NCBI GenBank assembly: GCA_016705685.1
Contig: JADJLB010000002.1
Location: 496,001-560,000 of the forward strand
DNA: 64,000 nt
From: Propionivibrio sp.
GTDB lineage: Bacteria > Pseudomonadota > Gammaproteobacteria > Burkholderiales > Rhodocyclaceae
Direction of reading: 5' to 3'
This document shows positions 9,214 to 18,037 of the stretch, piece by piece. A model generated the notes under the pieces. The model saw only the letters and a program-made list of their open reading frames with translations. It ran no database searches and was not told where the DNA came from. Numbering within the stretch: position 1 is the stretch's first letter; each line of letters starts with the position of its first letter. The translations under genes were made by a program, and so were the position numbers.

Positions 9214-9477
9214 AAAATTCTCCTGGTCATTTCAAAACGGTTCATGGCGATCACGCGAGTGAGTTGCCGACGATTGTAGTCTCTGAAAAAGCGAACGGCC
9301 AGAATTGATTTCGTCGGCCGGATTTCGCGGGTCCAGGTTTTTGCGCAGGACGCTTTATCTTTCCGGCATAGACGGGGCGTATTTATTCTTACTGCGATAC
9401 CATGACGTCTCGTTAACATTGAGCCGCCAACGGCTTGTCGGGTATAGTCTCCCCATTCCTGCTCTGGACATGTTCTG

Positions 9478-11271
9478 ATGCTCGATACGAAAGCCAATAC
9501 CGTTCCAGAACACCGTCTGACGGTGGCGGAAATCCTGGGTTTGCTGGTGGCCGACGGCATAGTCCCCAAGACGGATGCGGATGCGTTGATCGCCGAGTGC
9601 CGGCTGAAGCGTCTGGTGGCGCATCCCCTGACGATCATCGCCGACCAGAAGTGGAAGTCGCTTCAGGCACCCTTTCGCCCGTTGACGCTGGACATTATTG
9701 CGGAATGGTTTGCCGGCAAGCTTGGCCTTGAGTACTACCACATCGATCCCCTGAAAATTGATTTCACGGCGGTGACCGACGTCATGTCGAGTGCGTATGC
9801 GACCCGCTTCGGCATTCTCCCGGTGCAGGTCACTTCCCTGGAGGTTGTGTTCGCCACAATCGAACCTTTCCTGCGTGACTGGGAAAATGAAATCAAACCG
9901 ATCATCAAGAAGAACATACGCCGAGTCATCGCCAACCCGGTCGATGTGGCACGCTATCTGATCGAGTTCTACAACCTTGCACGCTCGGTCAAGAAGGCTT
10001 CGCAGCAGGGCGGGCAAAGCGCGGGTCTGTCCTCATTCGAACAACTGGTCGAACTGGGGCGGAGCAATCGCCAGTTCGATGCCAATGACCAGCACATCGT
10101 CAATATCGTTGACTGGCTCTGGCAATATGCTTTTGATCAGCGGGCCAGCGATATTCATATCGAACCACGGCGCGAGATCGGAATCGTACGTTTTCGCATC
10201 GATGGCGTATTGCATCAGGTATACCAGATCCCGATGAGCGTGATGGCGGCGATGGTCAGTCGCATCAAGATCCTGGGACGCATGGACCTGGTCGAAAAAC
10301 GCCGTCCTCAGGATGGGCGCATCAAGACGCGAACGGCAGACGGGCAAGAGGCGGAGATGCGCCTTTCAACGCTGCCAACGGCGTTCGGCGAAAAGCTGGT
10401 GATGCGCATTTTCGATCCTGAAGTGCTGGTCCGAAACTTTACGGATCTCGGTTTTTCCGAAGAAGATCAGGCACGGTGGAAGTCGATGTCGGAAAGCCCC
10501 AACGGCGTGATCCTGGTGACCGGCCCTACGGGTTCGGGAAAGACGACGACCCTCTACTCGACCCTCAAGCAGTTGGCGACTCCTGCGGTAAACGTTTGCA
10601 CGATTGAAGATCCGATTGAAATGGTCGAACCGGCGTTCAATCAGTTGCAGGTTCAGAATGCGATAGACCTGGATTTTGCCCAGGGCGTGCGGGCGCTGAT
10701 GCGCCAGGATCCGGACATCATCATGGTCGGCGAAATCCGCGATCTGGAAACCGCCGAAGTGACCATCCAGGCCGCACTCACCGGCCACCTCGTTCTATCC
10801 ACACTGCATACCAACGACTCTCCTGCGGCCGTCACACGGATGCTCGACCTGGGCGTACCGTCCTATCTCATCAGCGCCACGGTACTGGGTATCATGGCAC
10901 AGCGCCTGGTGCGCCTGCTTTGTCCGTTGTGCAAGAAGTCGAATCCGGCGAGCGCCGAAGACGAAGCCATGTGGGATCGACTGGTCGCGCCATGGAAAGC
11001 CAATCGCCCCAGCCATTTCCATCAGCCGGGTGGCTGCCTTGAATGCCGTATGACAGGGTATCGCGGGCGAGTCGGCATTTATGAAATTCTCATGCTGACG
11101 CCGGACATGAAACAGGCGATCACGGACAACGCCGACGTGGCAAAGATTCGCGATCTGGCGTATCGCGAAGGCATGAAGCCCTTGCGCATCTCAGGCGCGA
11201 TGAAGGTGGCTGCGGGCATCACCACGCTGGCCGAAGTCTTCAAGGTGGCGCCGCCGTCGGAACGCGCCTGA
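9478..11271 (+). CDS. PilB/GspE-type secretion or pilus-assembly ATPase
   Basis: A 597-residue GspE/PilB superfamily AAA+ ATPase. The N-terminal part (about 1-150) corresponds to the MshEN/T2SSE_N region. The core has Walker A GPTGSGKTTT (around 344), the Asp box CTIEDPIEM, Walker B DPDIIMVGEIRDLETAE and the His box TGHLVLSTLHTNDS. A zinc-type tetracysteine follows (CPLCKKS plus CLECRMTGYRGRVGIYE). Such ATPases drive type IV pilus extension or type II secretion. No pilin, GspF/PilC or secretin gene is nearby, so the partner system is encoded elsewhere and PilB versus GspE cannot be decided here. Confidence 0.9.
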   Translation: MLDTKANTVPEHRLTVAEILGLLVADGIVPKTDADALIAECRLKRLVAHPLTIIADQKWKSLQAPFRPLTLDIIAEWFAGKLGLEYYHIDPLKIDFTAVTDVMSSAYATRFGILPVQVTSLEVVFATIEPFLRDWENEIKPIIKKNIRRVIANPVDVARYLIEFYNLARSVKKASQQGGQSAGLSSFEQLVELGRSNRQFDANDQHIVNIVDWLWQYAFDQRASDIHIEPRREIGIVRFRIDGVLHQVYQIPMSVMAAMVSRIKILGRMDLVEKRRPQDGRIKTRTADGQEAEMRLSTLPTAFGEKLVMRIFDPEVLVRNFTDLGFSEEDQARWKSMSESPNGVILVTGPTGSGKTTTLYSTLKQLATPAVNVCTIEDPIEMVEPAFNQLQVQNAIDLDFAQGVRALMRQDPDIIMVGEIRDLETAEVTIQAALTGHLVLSTLHTNDSPAAVTRMLDLGVPSYLISATVLGIMAQRLVRLLCPLCKKSNPASAEDEAMWDRLVAPWKANRPSHFHQPGGCLECRMTGYRGRVGIYEILMLTPDMKQAITDNADVAKIRDLAYREGMKPLRISGAMKVAAGITTLAEVFKVAPPSERA

Positions 11272-11356
11272 TCCCGACATCATAGAACCGACCCAACTGC
11301 CGGCCTTCATTCAGGCCTGTCCGGGTTGCCCCAGATTGGTGGCGCCCGCGTTTCGG

Positions 11357-11851
11357 TCAATGCACGGGAGCTTCGAACAGGAAAGGTATGGCCATGCGCT
11401 GGCGGTCGGTTTCAACGATCAGTGTCGCTCGCCAGATCATGCGCCCGGTAATGCATACGGGTAATGTCGCATCGCCAAGATAAGCGTCGTTGCCGTCATG
11501 TATCAGGGGCCAGCGGTTGTAGCCCATGTTCATATTTTCACCGGATAAATCGATTTCGATCCTGTTGGCGGAGAATCCGGCAATTCTCGCGCTGACGTGC
11601 AAGGGCTTCGAGACAGGGATCGGATGCGGCGAGATATTCAGTTCGATGCGGCCGCCGGCGGGGATGCCTACGGAACAGCTCTGTTTGTTCAGGTCGCAAT
11701 CGGTAACTGGCGCGAGGGTCAGATCGGTTGTTGGCAGCAGTCGGGGCGCGTACCGGTAGCCCACCAGGACGACGAGGACCAGCAACAGGACGATGGAAAG
11801 GTCGAGCAGTATCCGTGTTCTGCGAGCGACACGACGACGAAGACTGCGCAT
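11357..11851 (-). CDS. Single-pass membrane-anchored hypothetical protein
   Basis: 164 residues. A basic N-terminus (MRSLRRRVARRTRIL) precedes one transmembrane helix (LLDLSIVLLLVLVVLVGYRY), followed by a periplasmic beta-rich domain with three cysteines (CDLNKQSC and CITGRM). The domain contains the phrase MNMGYNR and ends IPFLFEAPVH, giving it a loose resemblance to FixH/YtkA-type beta-sandwich proteins. I cannot assign it with confidence. It lies 91 bp downstream of the receiver-domain gene on the same strand, so the two may be co-transcribed. Confidence 0.65.
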   Translation of the reverse strand: MRSLRRRVARRTRILLDLSIVLLLVLVVLVGYRYAPRLLPTTDLTLAPVTDCDLNKQSCSVGIPAGGRIELNISPHPIPVSKPLHVSARIAGFSANRIEIDLSGENMNMGYNRWPLIHDGNDAYLGDATLPVCITGRMIWRATLIVETDRQRMAIPFLFEAPVH

Positions 11852-11942
11852 GGCAGGAAGATTCCAAGGTTTCAGGCACAGGCGAGCTGAGCCGGTGTCG
11901 CAGGGCAGTGGCCGTGATGCTTGCGCGATGCCCTTCGAGTGT

Positions 11943-12923
11943 TTAACTCACCGTCTGACTCGCCACGATCATGAGTTGTTCAATGTGGGAAATCAGTTGT
12001 TCTTCAGAGTAAGGTTTGCCGAGGACCACATTGACCCCGGCGGCTACTGCTTTGCCCAGCAGCTCTTCGCTATCGGAGGTGATCATGATGATCGGGATAC
12101 GCGCGGTTCGTGGATTGCCACGCAGTTGCCGCGTCAGTTGCAAGCCATTCATGCCGGGCATATCGACGTCAGTCATCAAGAGATCCGGTAACGCATTTTC
12201 GATCTGTCGCGCCGCATCCAGGCCATCTTCAGCCATTTGGACCTGGTAGTTGTGCGCGGCAAGCAATCGGCCAGTCTTGATCCGTACGACTTTCGAATCA
12301 TCGGCCACCAGCACCAGGGTTTGTTCTGGTGTCTTGGGCTTAACCGGAACGGCTTTTGAAGCTGCCGCGAGAGTCAGGCGTCGCTTTTCGTCGGCCTCGC
12401 GGCGAGCGGCTTCCTCGACAACAAGGCGTTCGGCCTCGCGGCGCGCACCTTCTTCGGCGGCCAAGCGTTCGGCTTCCTGGCGAGCGGCTTCCTCAACAGC
12501 AAGGCGTTCGGCCTCTTGGCGAGCGCCTTCCTCGGTGGCCAGGCGAGCGGCTTCTTCGACAGCAAGGCGTTCGGCCTCGCAGCGTGCAGCTTCTTCGGCA
12601 GCTAGGCGTTCCGCTTCTTGGCGCGCAGCTTCCTCGGTGGCCAGGCGAGCGGCTTCTTGGCGAGCGGCTTCTTCGACAGCAAGGCGTTCGGCCTCGCAGC
12701 GTGCAGCTTCTTCGGCAGCTAGGCGTTCCGCTTCTTGGCGCGCAGCTTCCTCGGCGGCCAGGCGTTCGGCCTCGCGGCGGGCAGCTTCCTCGGCAGCCAG
12801 GCGTTCAGCTTCCTGGCGCGCAGCTTCGGTCTTCGTGGAACGGCGAAACATGAAGGCACGCAGCAGGAGTATGGCCACAAACAACGCAATGGCGATATAC
12901 AGCAGGCTCTCATACATTGACAT
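11943..12923 (-). CDS. Membrane-anchored coiled-coil protein with C-terminal receiver domain
   Basis: 326 residues. An N-terminal transmembrane helix ([19 protein letters not shown]) is followed by an Ala/Glu/Arg-rich region (about 33-178) made of imperfect 13-residue repeats of the type [13 protein letters not shown], predicted to form a long continuous helix like TolA domain II. A CheY-like receiver domain (about 202-326) follows, with acidic pair D208-D209, phospho-acceptor D252 in [10 protein letters not shown] and the conserved Lys in [10 protein letters not shown]. There is no output domain after the receiver. A receiver tethered to the inner membrane by a repetitive stalk is unusual. 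The product may position or relay phosphorylation near the membrane, but no kinase is adjacent. Confidence 0.85.
   Translation of the reverse strand: MSMYESLLYIAIALFVAILLLRAFMFRRSTKTEAARQEAERLAAEEAARREAERLAAEEAARQEAERLAAEEAARCEAERLAVEEAARQEAARLATEEAARQEAERLAAEEAARCEAERLAVEEAARLATEEGARQEAERLAVEEAARQEAERLAAEEGARREAERLVVEEAARREADEKRRLTLAAASKAVPVKPKTPEQTLVLVADDSKVVRIKTGRLLAAHNYQVQMAEDGLDAARQIENALPDLLMTDVDMPGMNGLQLTRQLRGNPRTARIPIIMITSDSEELLGKAVAAGVNVVLGKPYSEEQLISHIEQLMIVASQTVS
12390..12827 (-). repeat. 39-bp coding minisatellite (13-aa Ala/Glu/Arg repeats)
   Basis: About eleven imperfect 39-bp units encode EAERLAxEEAARx variants. One unit is shortened ([11 protein letters not shown] followed directly by [10 protein letters not shown]). 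Two blocks are nearly identical at DNA level around 12541-12610 and 12646-12730, which points to recent duplication. Unit number probably varies between strains. Confidence 0.85.
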
Positions 12924-13045
12924 GATCCTTCATTCGCTACAAACACACATTAGAACGCGTCGAACGGAACCAACTCACACACCTTGACACGAAGCTTGCA
13001 GTCCGTTGGGGACCATGGCGGCAGGAAGCGGGCGCACCAGGAAAT

Positions 13046-14179
13046 CTATTTCAGTAGTTTGCCATCCCGATTGATGATGGTGATATCGACATAGTTCACC
13101 CCAGCATGATTGCTCGGCGTAAAACTTACGTACAGATCGCCGGCGTCGAAATCCTTGATTTGTTCGAGGGCATCGCGAAGTTTCTTCCGGGTCGGGTTGG
13201 GGCCGGCACGACGCAAGCCTTCGACAAGCACTTTGGCGCCCACATAGCCTTCCACAAGGGTCTGATTGGGTTTGATATCACCCGCAGGCTTGTACTTGGA
13301 AATGTTTTCCATGATCTCCCGCGTCAATGGTATCGAGCGTGCTTCGGGGTCTGGAAACACCTGGGTGAGCGCGAGGCCGCTCGCCACCTCTTTGCCGATA
13401 CGTTGTACAACTTGCGCTGCGTCGGTCACGGAGATTGTAATGAACTGGGCAGTGATTCCCGCCGCTCGGGCTTGCTTGAGGAATTCTGCGCTCGCCGCCG
13501 TGTTTGAAATCATGATAATCGCATGCGGCGCGGCGGCTGCGATAGACTTGACGGCATCGGAAACTTCGGTTGTGTTCTTCTTGTAGCCGGCTTTGGCAAC
13601 GATCTTGCTGTCAAACTTGCTGATCAATGCTTCAGTGCTGCCCAGCACGTCGAGACCAAACGGGTCGTCCTGATAGAGAACGGCATAGGTACGGTAACCG
13701 GTGAGACTGTATTGCTGGATGATCTTGTTTATTTCCGCCTCATAGCTGGCGCGAGTGATGAACAGCCAGGGGTTGCCGCTCTTCATGACAGCCGAGGCGC
13801 CAGTACGGACCATGACCAGTGGAATGCCGGCGTTGGTCAGAACCTTTTCCTTCAACATGGCCTCCGCATTGCCTGTTCCGACGAAGCCGAACAGCGCAAG
13901 CGGTTGTGCTTCATCGAGCAACTCCTTGGCCAGCCGCACGGTTTCGGCGGCTTTGTAGGCGTCGTCCTTGCTGATCAGGCGGATTTTCTGGCCATGAACT
14001 CCGCCACTCGCATTGACGGCGTCGAAGTAGAGTTGCGCTCCGGCGCGGATATGGCTTCCCGTGGGAGCGAGTGGGCCGGAGAGCGGGGTGACCTGGCCGA
14101 TGACAATTTCGGCGGTTGATTGCCCGGCAAAAACAAGTAAGGCAAAAACGAGCGCCGCATGCTTGAGCGTGTTAATCAT
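13046..14179 (-). CDS. Periplasmic ligand-binding protein, LivK / branched-chain amino acid type
   Basis: 377 residues: a Sec signal peptide (cleavage after GQSTA) followed by a Periplasmic_binding_6 / leucine-binding fold beginning IVIGQVTPLSGPLAPTGS. Further family features are NASGGVHGQKIRLISKDDAY and LFGFVGTGNAEAMLKEK. Family members bind amino acids, amides or aromatic acids for an ABC importer. No livH/M/G/F genes are adjacent, so this is an orphan binding protein that either serves a transporter elsewhere or feeds a sensor. It is transcribed alone, with 177 bp of upstream sequence. Confidence 0.88.
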   Translation of the reverse strand: MINTLKHAALVFALLVFAGQSTAEIVIGQVTPLSGPLAPTGSHIRAGAQLYFDAVNASGGVHGQKIRLISKDDAYKAAETVRLAKELLDEAQPLALFGFVGTGNAEAMLKEKVLTNAGIPLVMVRTGASAVMKSGNPWLFITRASYEAEINKIIQQYSLTGYRTYAVLYQDDPFGLDVLGSTEALISKFDSKIVAKAGYKKNTTEVSDAVKSIAAAAPHAIIMISNTAASAEFLKQARAAGITAQFITISVTDAAQVVQRIGKEVASGLALTQVFPDPEARSIPLTREIMENISKYKPAGDIKPNQTLVEGYVGAKVLVEGLRRAGPNPTRKKLRDALEQIKDFDAGDLYVSFTPSNHAGVNYVDITIINRDGKLLK

Positions 14180-14356
14180 CGTCGAACCTGCTCCTGTGGG
14201 AATAGACGGGAAGAATCTATGCCATCGGGAATGTTAAGTCAAGAAGCAGGCGACAGTAGCAGGCGACATAACGACGATGACATGACGATCCACGTCGATC
14301 CGGAAAAAAGCTCAGGAAATCAAAGATGAATCAAGCGGTCTCCGTTTTCGCGGCGA

Positions 14357-14878
14357 TCAGGCCGGGCTCAGCTCAAGTTGATAACGCTGCCAGTTCTGAA
14401 CGTAGCGCTCGGCACTGCCGGGCAGGCTGGCGACTTCCTCGTCGGTCAGTTCGCGGACGACTTTGCCCGGCGAACCGACGATCAGAACGCGTTCAGGAAA
14501 AATCTTGCCTTCGGGAATCAGCGTGTTCGCGCCGACCAGCGAGTTCTTCCCAATGACGGATCGATTGAGCAGGATTGAACCGATTCCGATCAGCGATCCG
14601 TCGCCGATCGTGCAGCCGTGCAGCATCACCATATGGCCGACCGTGATATCGCGGCCAAGGTTGAGATGGATGCCCGGATCGGTGTGCAGCACCGAGCCAT
14701 CCTGGATGTTGCTGTTTTCGCCGATGCTGATCAGATCCTTGTCGCCGCGCAGGGTGGCGTTCCACCAGATCGAGACGTTTCTGGCCAGGTGAACCTGGCC
14801 GATGACTGTTGCATTGGGGGCGATCCAGCACTGCGGGTCGATGTGCGGGGTATGGTTTCCGAGTCGGTAGATGGGCAT
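14357..14878 (-). CDS. Gamma-class carbonic anhydrase-like protein (YrdA type)
   Basis: 173 residues of left-handed beta-helix hexapeptide repeats, starting MPIYRLGNHTPHIDPQCWIA. The zinc-histidine positions of gamma carbonic anhydrases are visible in DGSVLHTDPG and VGHMVMLHGCTIGD (three His). The C-terminal helix ends RYQLELSPA. The start at 14878 is chosen because the upstream open frame is an out-of-frame shadow of the ABC permease. It follows the permease gene by 26 bp and may be the last gene of the exporter operon, though a functional link is not evident. YrdA/PaaY-type proteins may act on CoA thioesters or CO2. Confidence 0.88.
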   Translation of the reverse strand: MPIYRLGNHTPHIDPQCWIAPNATVIGQVHLARNVSIWWNATLRGDKDLISIGENSNIQDGSVLHTDPGIHLNLGRDITVGHMVMLHGCTIGDGSLIGIGSILLNRSVIGKNSLVGANTLIPEGKIFPERVLIVGSPGKVVRELTDEEVASLPGSAERYVQNWQRYQLELSPA

Positions 14879-14904
14879 GGTGTTTGTAGGATGAATAGGT
14901 TGGT

Positions 14905-16125
14905 TTATTGATACCGCAGCGCTTCGATCGGATCGAGCGCGGCGGCCTTGCGTGCGGGATAAAAGCCGAAGAATACGCCAACTCCGGCGGCAACGGCAAA
15001 GGCGACCAGCACCGAGCTGCCCGAAATGACGATCACCATGTCGGTGATGGCGTTGGTCAGCAGGGCGCCGCCAATGCCGAGCATGAGGCCGATCAGGCAA
15101 CCGGCGACGGATATCAAGAGCGCTTCCAGAAGGAACTGGGTCAGGATGTCGCGCTGGCGCGCGCCAACGGCAAGGCGGATGCCGATCTCACGAGTGCGCT
15201 CGGTGACCGAAACAAGCATGATGTTCATGATGCCGATGCCGCCGACGAGGAGCGATACCGACGCAATAGCGCCCAGCAGTAGCGACATCACGCGTGTCGT
15301 TGCCGCCGCCGAATCGGCAACGGCGGCCAGGTTGCGAATGAAGAAATCGTTATCCATGTCATCGCGGATACGGTGCCGCTGACGGAGCAGGGCCGTTACC
15401 GTTTTTTCGACCATCGGCATCGCCTCGGACGAGGCGGCCTGCACCATCACCACGCGCACCGATCCTTGGAACGGGGTGCCGAAAACCTTGCGCTGCGCGG
15501 TGGTCAGCGGAATGATCAAGGTATCGTCCTGATCGCGGCCATCGAGATTCTGCCCCTTGCTGCCCAGCACGCCAACGATGGTGAACGGGCTTTGCCGGAT
15601 GCGAATCGTTTTCCCAACCGGATCGTCGTCGCCGAACAGATTTTCGGCAGCGGTTTTTCCGATCAGGGCAACACGCGAAGCCGAGCGCACGTCGGATTCG
15701 CTGAAGCTGTAGCCATTAACGATGGTCCACGAACGGGCGTCCAGATAAGCGGGCGTCGTGCCAACGACCAGGGAACTCCAGTTGTTCGGCCCGAAAACGA
15801 GTTGTTGCGTGCCTTGATGGATAGGCGCGACATGAGTGACCCCATCCAGTTCGGCGATCGCATCGGCATCGGAGACATTGAGCGTCGGTCCACCGCCGCT
15901 GCCGCTGCGTACGCCGGCCGCGCTGGTCGAGCCGGAGATGACGATGTACAGATTGCTGCCCATGGTGCTGATGGTTTGCGCCACGGCGTATTGTGCCCCT
16001 TGCCCGATCGCCATCATGATGACCACCGAGCCGACGCCAATCACCATGCCGAGCATGGTGAGAATCGTGCGCATGCGGTTGGCGCCCATCGCATGCCAGG
16101 CTTCGCCGAGCATGGCGCCTAACAT
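14905..16125 (-). CDS. MacB-type ABC transporter permease
   Basis: 406 residues with the MacB/FtsX topology. There is one N-terminal membrane helix (TILTMLGMVIGVGSVVIMM), a large periplasmic MacB_PCD domain (about 45-250), then three C-terminal helices with the conserved SVTERTREIGIRLAVGARQRDILTQFL. It ends PARKAAALDPIEALRYQ, the canonical C-terminus. Unlike E. coli MacB, the ATPase is a separate polypeptide encoded just upstream, overlapping by 7 bp. It is likely a mechanotransmission exporter working with the adaptor and TolC-like protein of the same operon. Confidence 0.92.
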   Translation of the reverse strand: MLGAMLGEAWHAMGANRMRTILTMLGMVIGVGSVVIMMAIGQGAQYAVAQTISTMGSNLYIVISGSTSAAGVRSGSGGGPTLNVSDADAIAELDGVTHVAPIHQGTQQLVFGPNNWSSLVVGTTPAYLDARSWTIVNGYSFSESDVRSASRVALIGKTAAENLFGDDDPVGKTIRIRQSPFTIVGVLGSKGQNLDGRDQDDTLIIPLTTAQRKVFGTPFQGSVRVVMVQAASSEAMPMVEKTVTALLRQRHRIRDDMDNDFFIRNLAAVADSAAATTRVMSLLLGAIASVSLLVGGIGIMNIMLVSVTERTREIGIRLAVGARQRDILTQFLLEALLISVAGCLIGLMLGIGGALLTNAITDMVIVISGSSVLVAFAVAAGVGVFFGFYPARKAAALDPIEALRYQ

Positions 16126-16829
16126 TGGGCCGGTTCCCGCTGCGGCGTGGCGAGATCGCTGACGATATGGCCATCGAGAAACCGCACCTGCCGCTTGGCA
16201 TGCGCCGCAATATCGGGCTCGTGGGTCACCAGCACGATGGTGATGCCTTCCTGGTTCAGCGTTTCGAAGAGCGACATGATTTCTTCGCTGGTATGACTGT
16301 CCAGGTTGCCGGTTGGCTCGTCGGCGAGAATCAGTTGCGGCGAATTGACCAATGCACGGGCGATGGCCACACGTTGTTGTTGCCCGCCAGAGATACGCGA
16401 CGGCAGTGATTTTGCATACCCCTCGAGACCGACCCGGGCGAGCATCTGCCTACCCTTGTCGTGGCGGATTTCACGCTCGATGCCGGAATACACCAGCGGT
16501 AAGGCAACATTGTCTTCAAGATTCATGCGCGGCAGCAGGTTGAAGCCCTGAAAAACGAAACCGATGGTCCGGTTGCGTAACGAAGACAGCTCATCCGGAG
16601 CGAGCTGCGCGACATCCCGGTCGACCAGGAAATAGGCACCGCTGCTCGGTGTGTCGAGGCAGCCAAGCAGGTTCATGAAGGTCGATTTTCCGGAGCCCGA
16701 TGGCCCCATGATGGCTACGAATTCGCCGCTGTCGATGACCAGATCGACTTCCTTGAGCGCCGGAAATAACCCGGCCGCCGTGACATAGGACTTGCCAAGT
16801 GCGCAAACACGGACGACGGCGTCGGCCAT
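16119..16829 (-). CDS. ABC transporter ATP-binding protein (MacB/LolD class)
   Basis: A 236-residue nucleotide-binding subunit with Walker [17 protein letters not shown]-loop region [24 protein letters not shown] signature [16 protein letters not shown], Walker [14 protein letters not shown] and H-loop VLVTHEP. The [11 protein letters not shown] segment and overall length place it with the LolD/MacB NBDs. The start codon region overlaps the stop of the adaptor gene at 16829. It powers the adjacent FtsX-like permease. Confidence 0.93.
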   Translation of the reverse strand: MADAVVRVCALGKSYVTAAGLFPALKEVDLVIDSGEFVAIMGPSGSGKSTFMNLLGCLDTPSSGAYFLVDRDVAQLAPDELSSLRNRTIGFVFQGFNLLPRMNLEDNVALPLVYSGIEREIRHDKGRQMLARVGLEGYAKSLPSRISGGQQQRVAIARALVNSPQLILADEPTGNLDSHTSEEIMSLFETLNQEGITIVLVTHEPDIAAHAKRQVRFLDGHIVSDLATPQREPAQC

Positions 16830-18037
16830 CAGAACAGCCTCATGCCTACGCTGCTGGGCTTGCTGTTCGCGTTGCTGCTGATCTCGCCGGTGATAACGCG
16901 GTCGCCAGGATTGAGATCGCCGCCAACGACTTCGGTGTTGCGATTGTCGGTAATGCCCAGCTGAACGCTGATCGCTTTCAAAACGCCATCGCTGACGATG
17001 TAGGCCGTGCCGTTGGCCGTGTCGCGCTTTTTCCCGGCAGACTTTCCGCTGCCTGCGCCGGGGCGCTCTTCGGGTGTGTTAGACGGCTTGTCCTTGTCTG
17101 TAGCTGCGGGAGCGTCGGCAGGCTTGAAGCGCAATGCGGCATTCGGTATCAGCAACGCGTCCTGACGATGATCCACCGCGATATTCACGTAAGCCGTCAT
17201 GCCCGGAAGGAGAATCTGCTCCGGGTTCGAAAGCGATATGCGAACGTTATAGGTGACGACGTTTTGCTGGGTCGTGGCGTTGAGGCGTATCTGTTGAACT
17301 TCACCCTGGAAGCTGCGGTTGGGGAAAGCATCGACGGTAAAGCGAACTTTCTGACCTGCCTTGATCCTGCCGATGTCGGCTTCGGCAAAGCTGGTGTCGA
17401 TGCGCATTTCCGAGAGATCCTGGGCGATCTGGAAGAGCGTTGGCGTCTGCAGACTGGCGGCGACGGTTTGTCCAAGATCGACGACGCGGTTGACCACGAC
17501 GCCGGAAACCGGCGAACGCACGGTCGTGTAGGCGAGATTGACGCGATCCTTGTCGGCTGCTGCGCGGGCCTGCGCCAGTTGGGCCTCGGCGGATTTTCGC
17601 GCCTGAACGGCCTGATCCAGTTCCTGGCGGGAGACGTATTCCTGTTCGAAGAGTGACTTCATGCGCGATTCATTGGCGCGCGCCAGATCGACAGTGGCAT
17701 TGATGTTGATGACGTTGGCTGAAGTCTGCCGTGCCTGCGCGGCAAGCAGTGACGCATCCAGTTCGAGCAGCGCCTGGCCTGCCTCAACCTTGTCGTTGAA
17801 ATCGACGTAAAGCTTGTTGACCGTACCCGACACCTGCGTGCCGACGTTGACCAAAACGACCGGATTGAGCGTGCCGTTCGCCGAGACCGTCTGCGTCAGG
17901 TTGCCTCTTTCCAGCGCTTGCAACTTGTAGCGTTTTTCGGGTTCCTGAGCTGTCTTGCTGCGATATCCGTAGATGCCGCCCCCGACGAGGGCAAGGGCGA
18001 CGACGACGAAGAGAGACGTCCTGAAGATTGGTTTCAT
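16829..18037 (-). CDS. MacA-type periplasmic adaptor (HlyD/RND family)
   Basis: 402 residues. One N-terminal signal anchor (LFVVVALALVGGGIYGY) is followed by the adaptor architecture: lipoyl half-motif GNLTQTVSANGTLNPV, an alpha-hairpin (about 100-165, Ala/Arg/Glu-rich), second lipoyl half TVRSPVSGVVVNRVVDLGQTV and a beta-barrel domain. A Lys/Pro-rich insertion (about 315-335) precedes the membrane-proximal domain. It bridges the inner-membrane ABC exporter and the TolC-like channel. Its start overlaps the end of the TolC gene by 4 bp (ATGA). Confidence 0.92.
   Translation of the reverse strand: MKPIFRTSLFVVVALALVGGGIYGYRSKTAQEPEKRYKLQALERGNLTQTVSANGTLNPVVLVNVGTQVSGTVNKLYVDFNDKVEAGQALLELDASLLAAQARQTSANVININATVDLARANESRMKSLFEQEYVSRQELDQAVQARKSAEAQLAQARAAADKDRVNLAYTTVRSPVSGVVVNRVVDLGQTVAASLQTPTLFQIAQDLSEMRIDTSFAEADIGRIKAGQKVRFTVDAFPNRSFQGEVQQIRLNATTQQNVVTYNVRISLSNPEQILLPGMTAYVNIAVDHRQDALLIPNAALRFKPADAPAATDKDKPSNTPEERPGAGSGKSAGKKRDTANGTAYIVSDGVLKAISVQLGITDNRNTEVVGGDLNPGDRVITGEISSNANSKPSSVGMRLF

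Noticed and set aside
12390..12827. Regular direct repeats that could suggest a CRISPR array
   Set aside because: Units are contiguous, in frame and without spacers. This is a coding minisatellite.
12250..12987. Ser/Arg repetitive frame on the plus strand ([10 protein letters not shown] units)
   Set aside because: It is the complement of the 39-bp coding repeat. The minus-strand product has a membrane helix and a receiver domain and is clearly the real gene.
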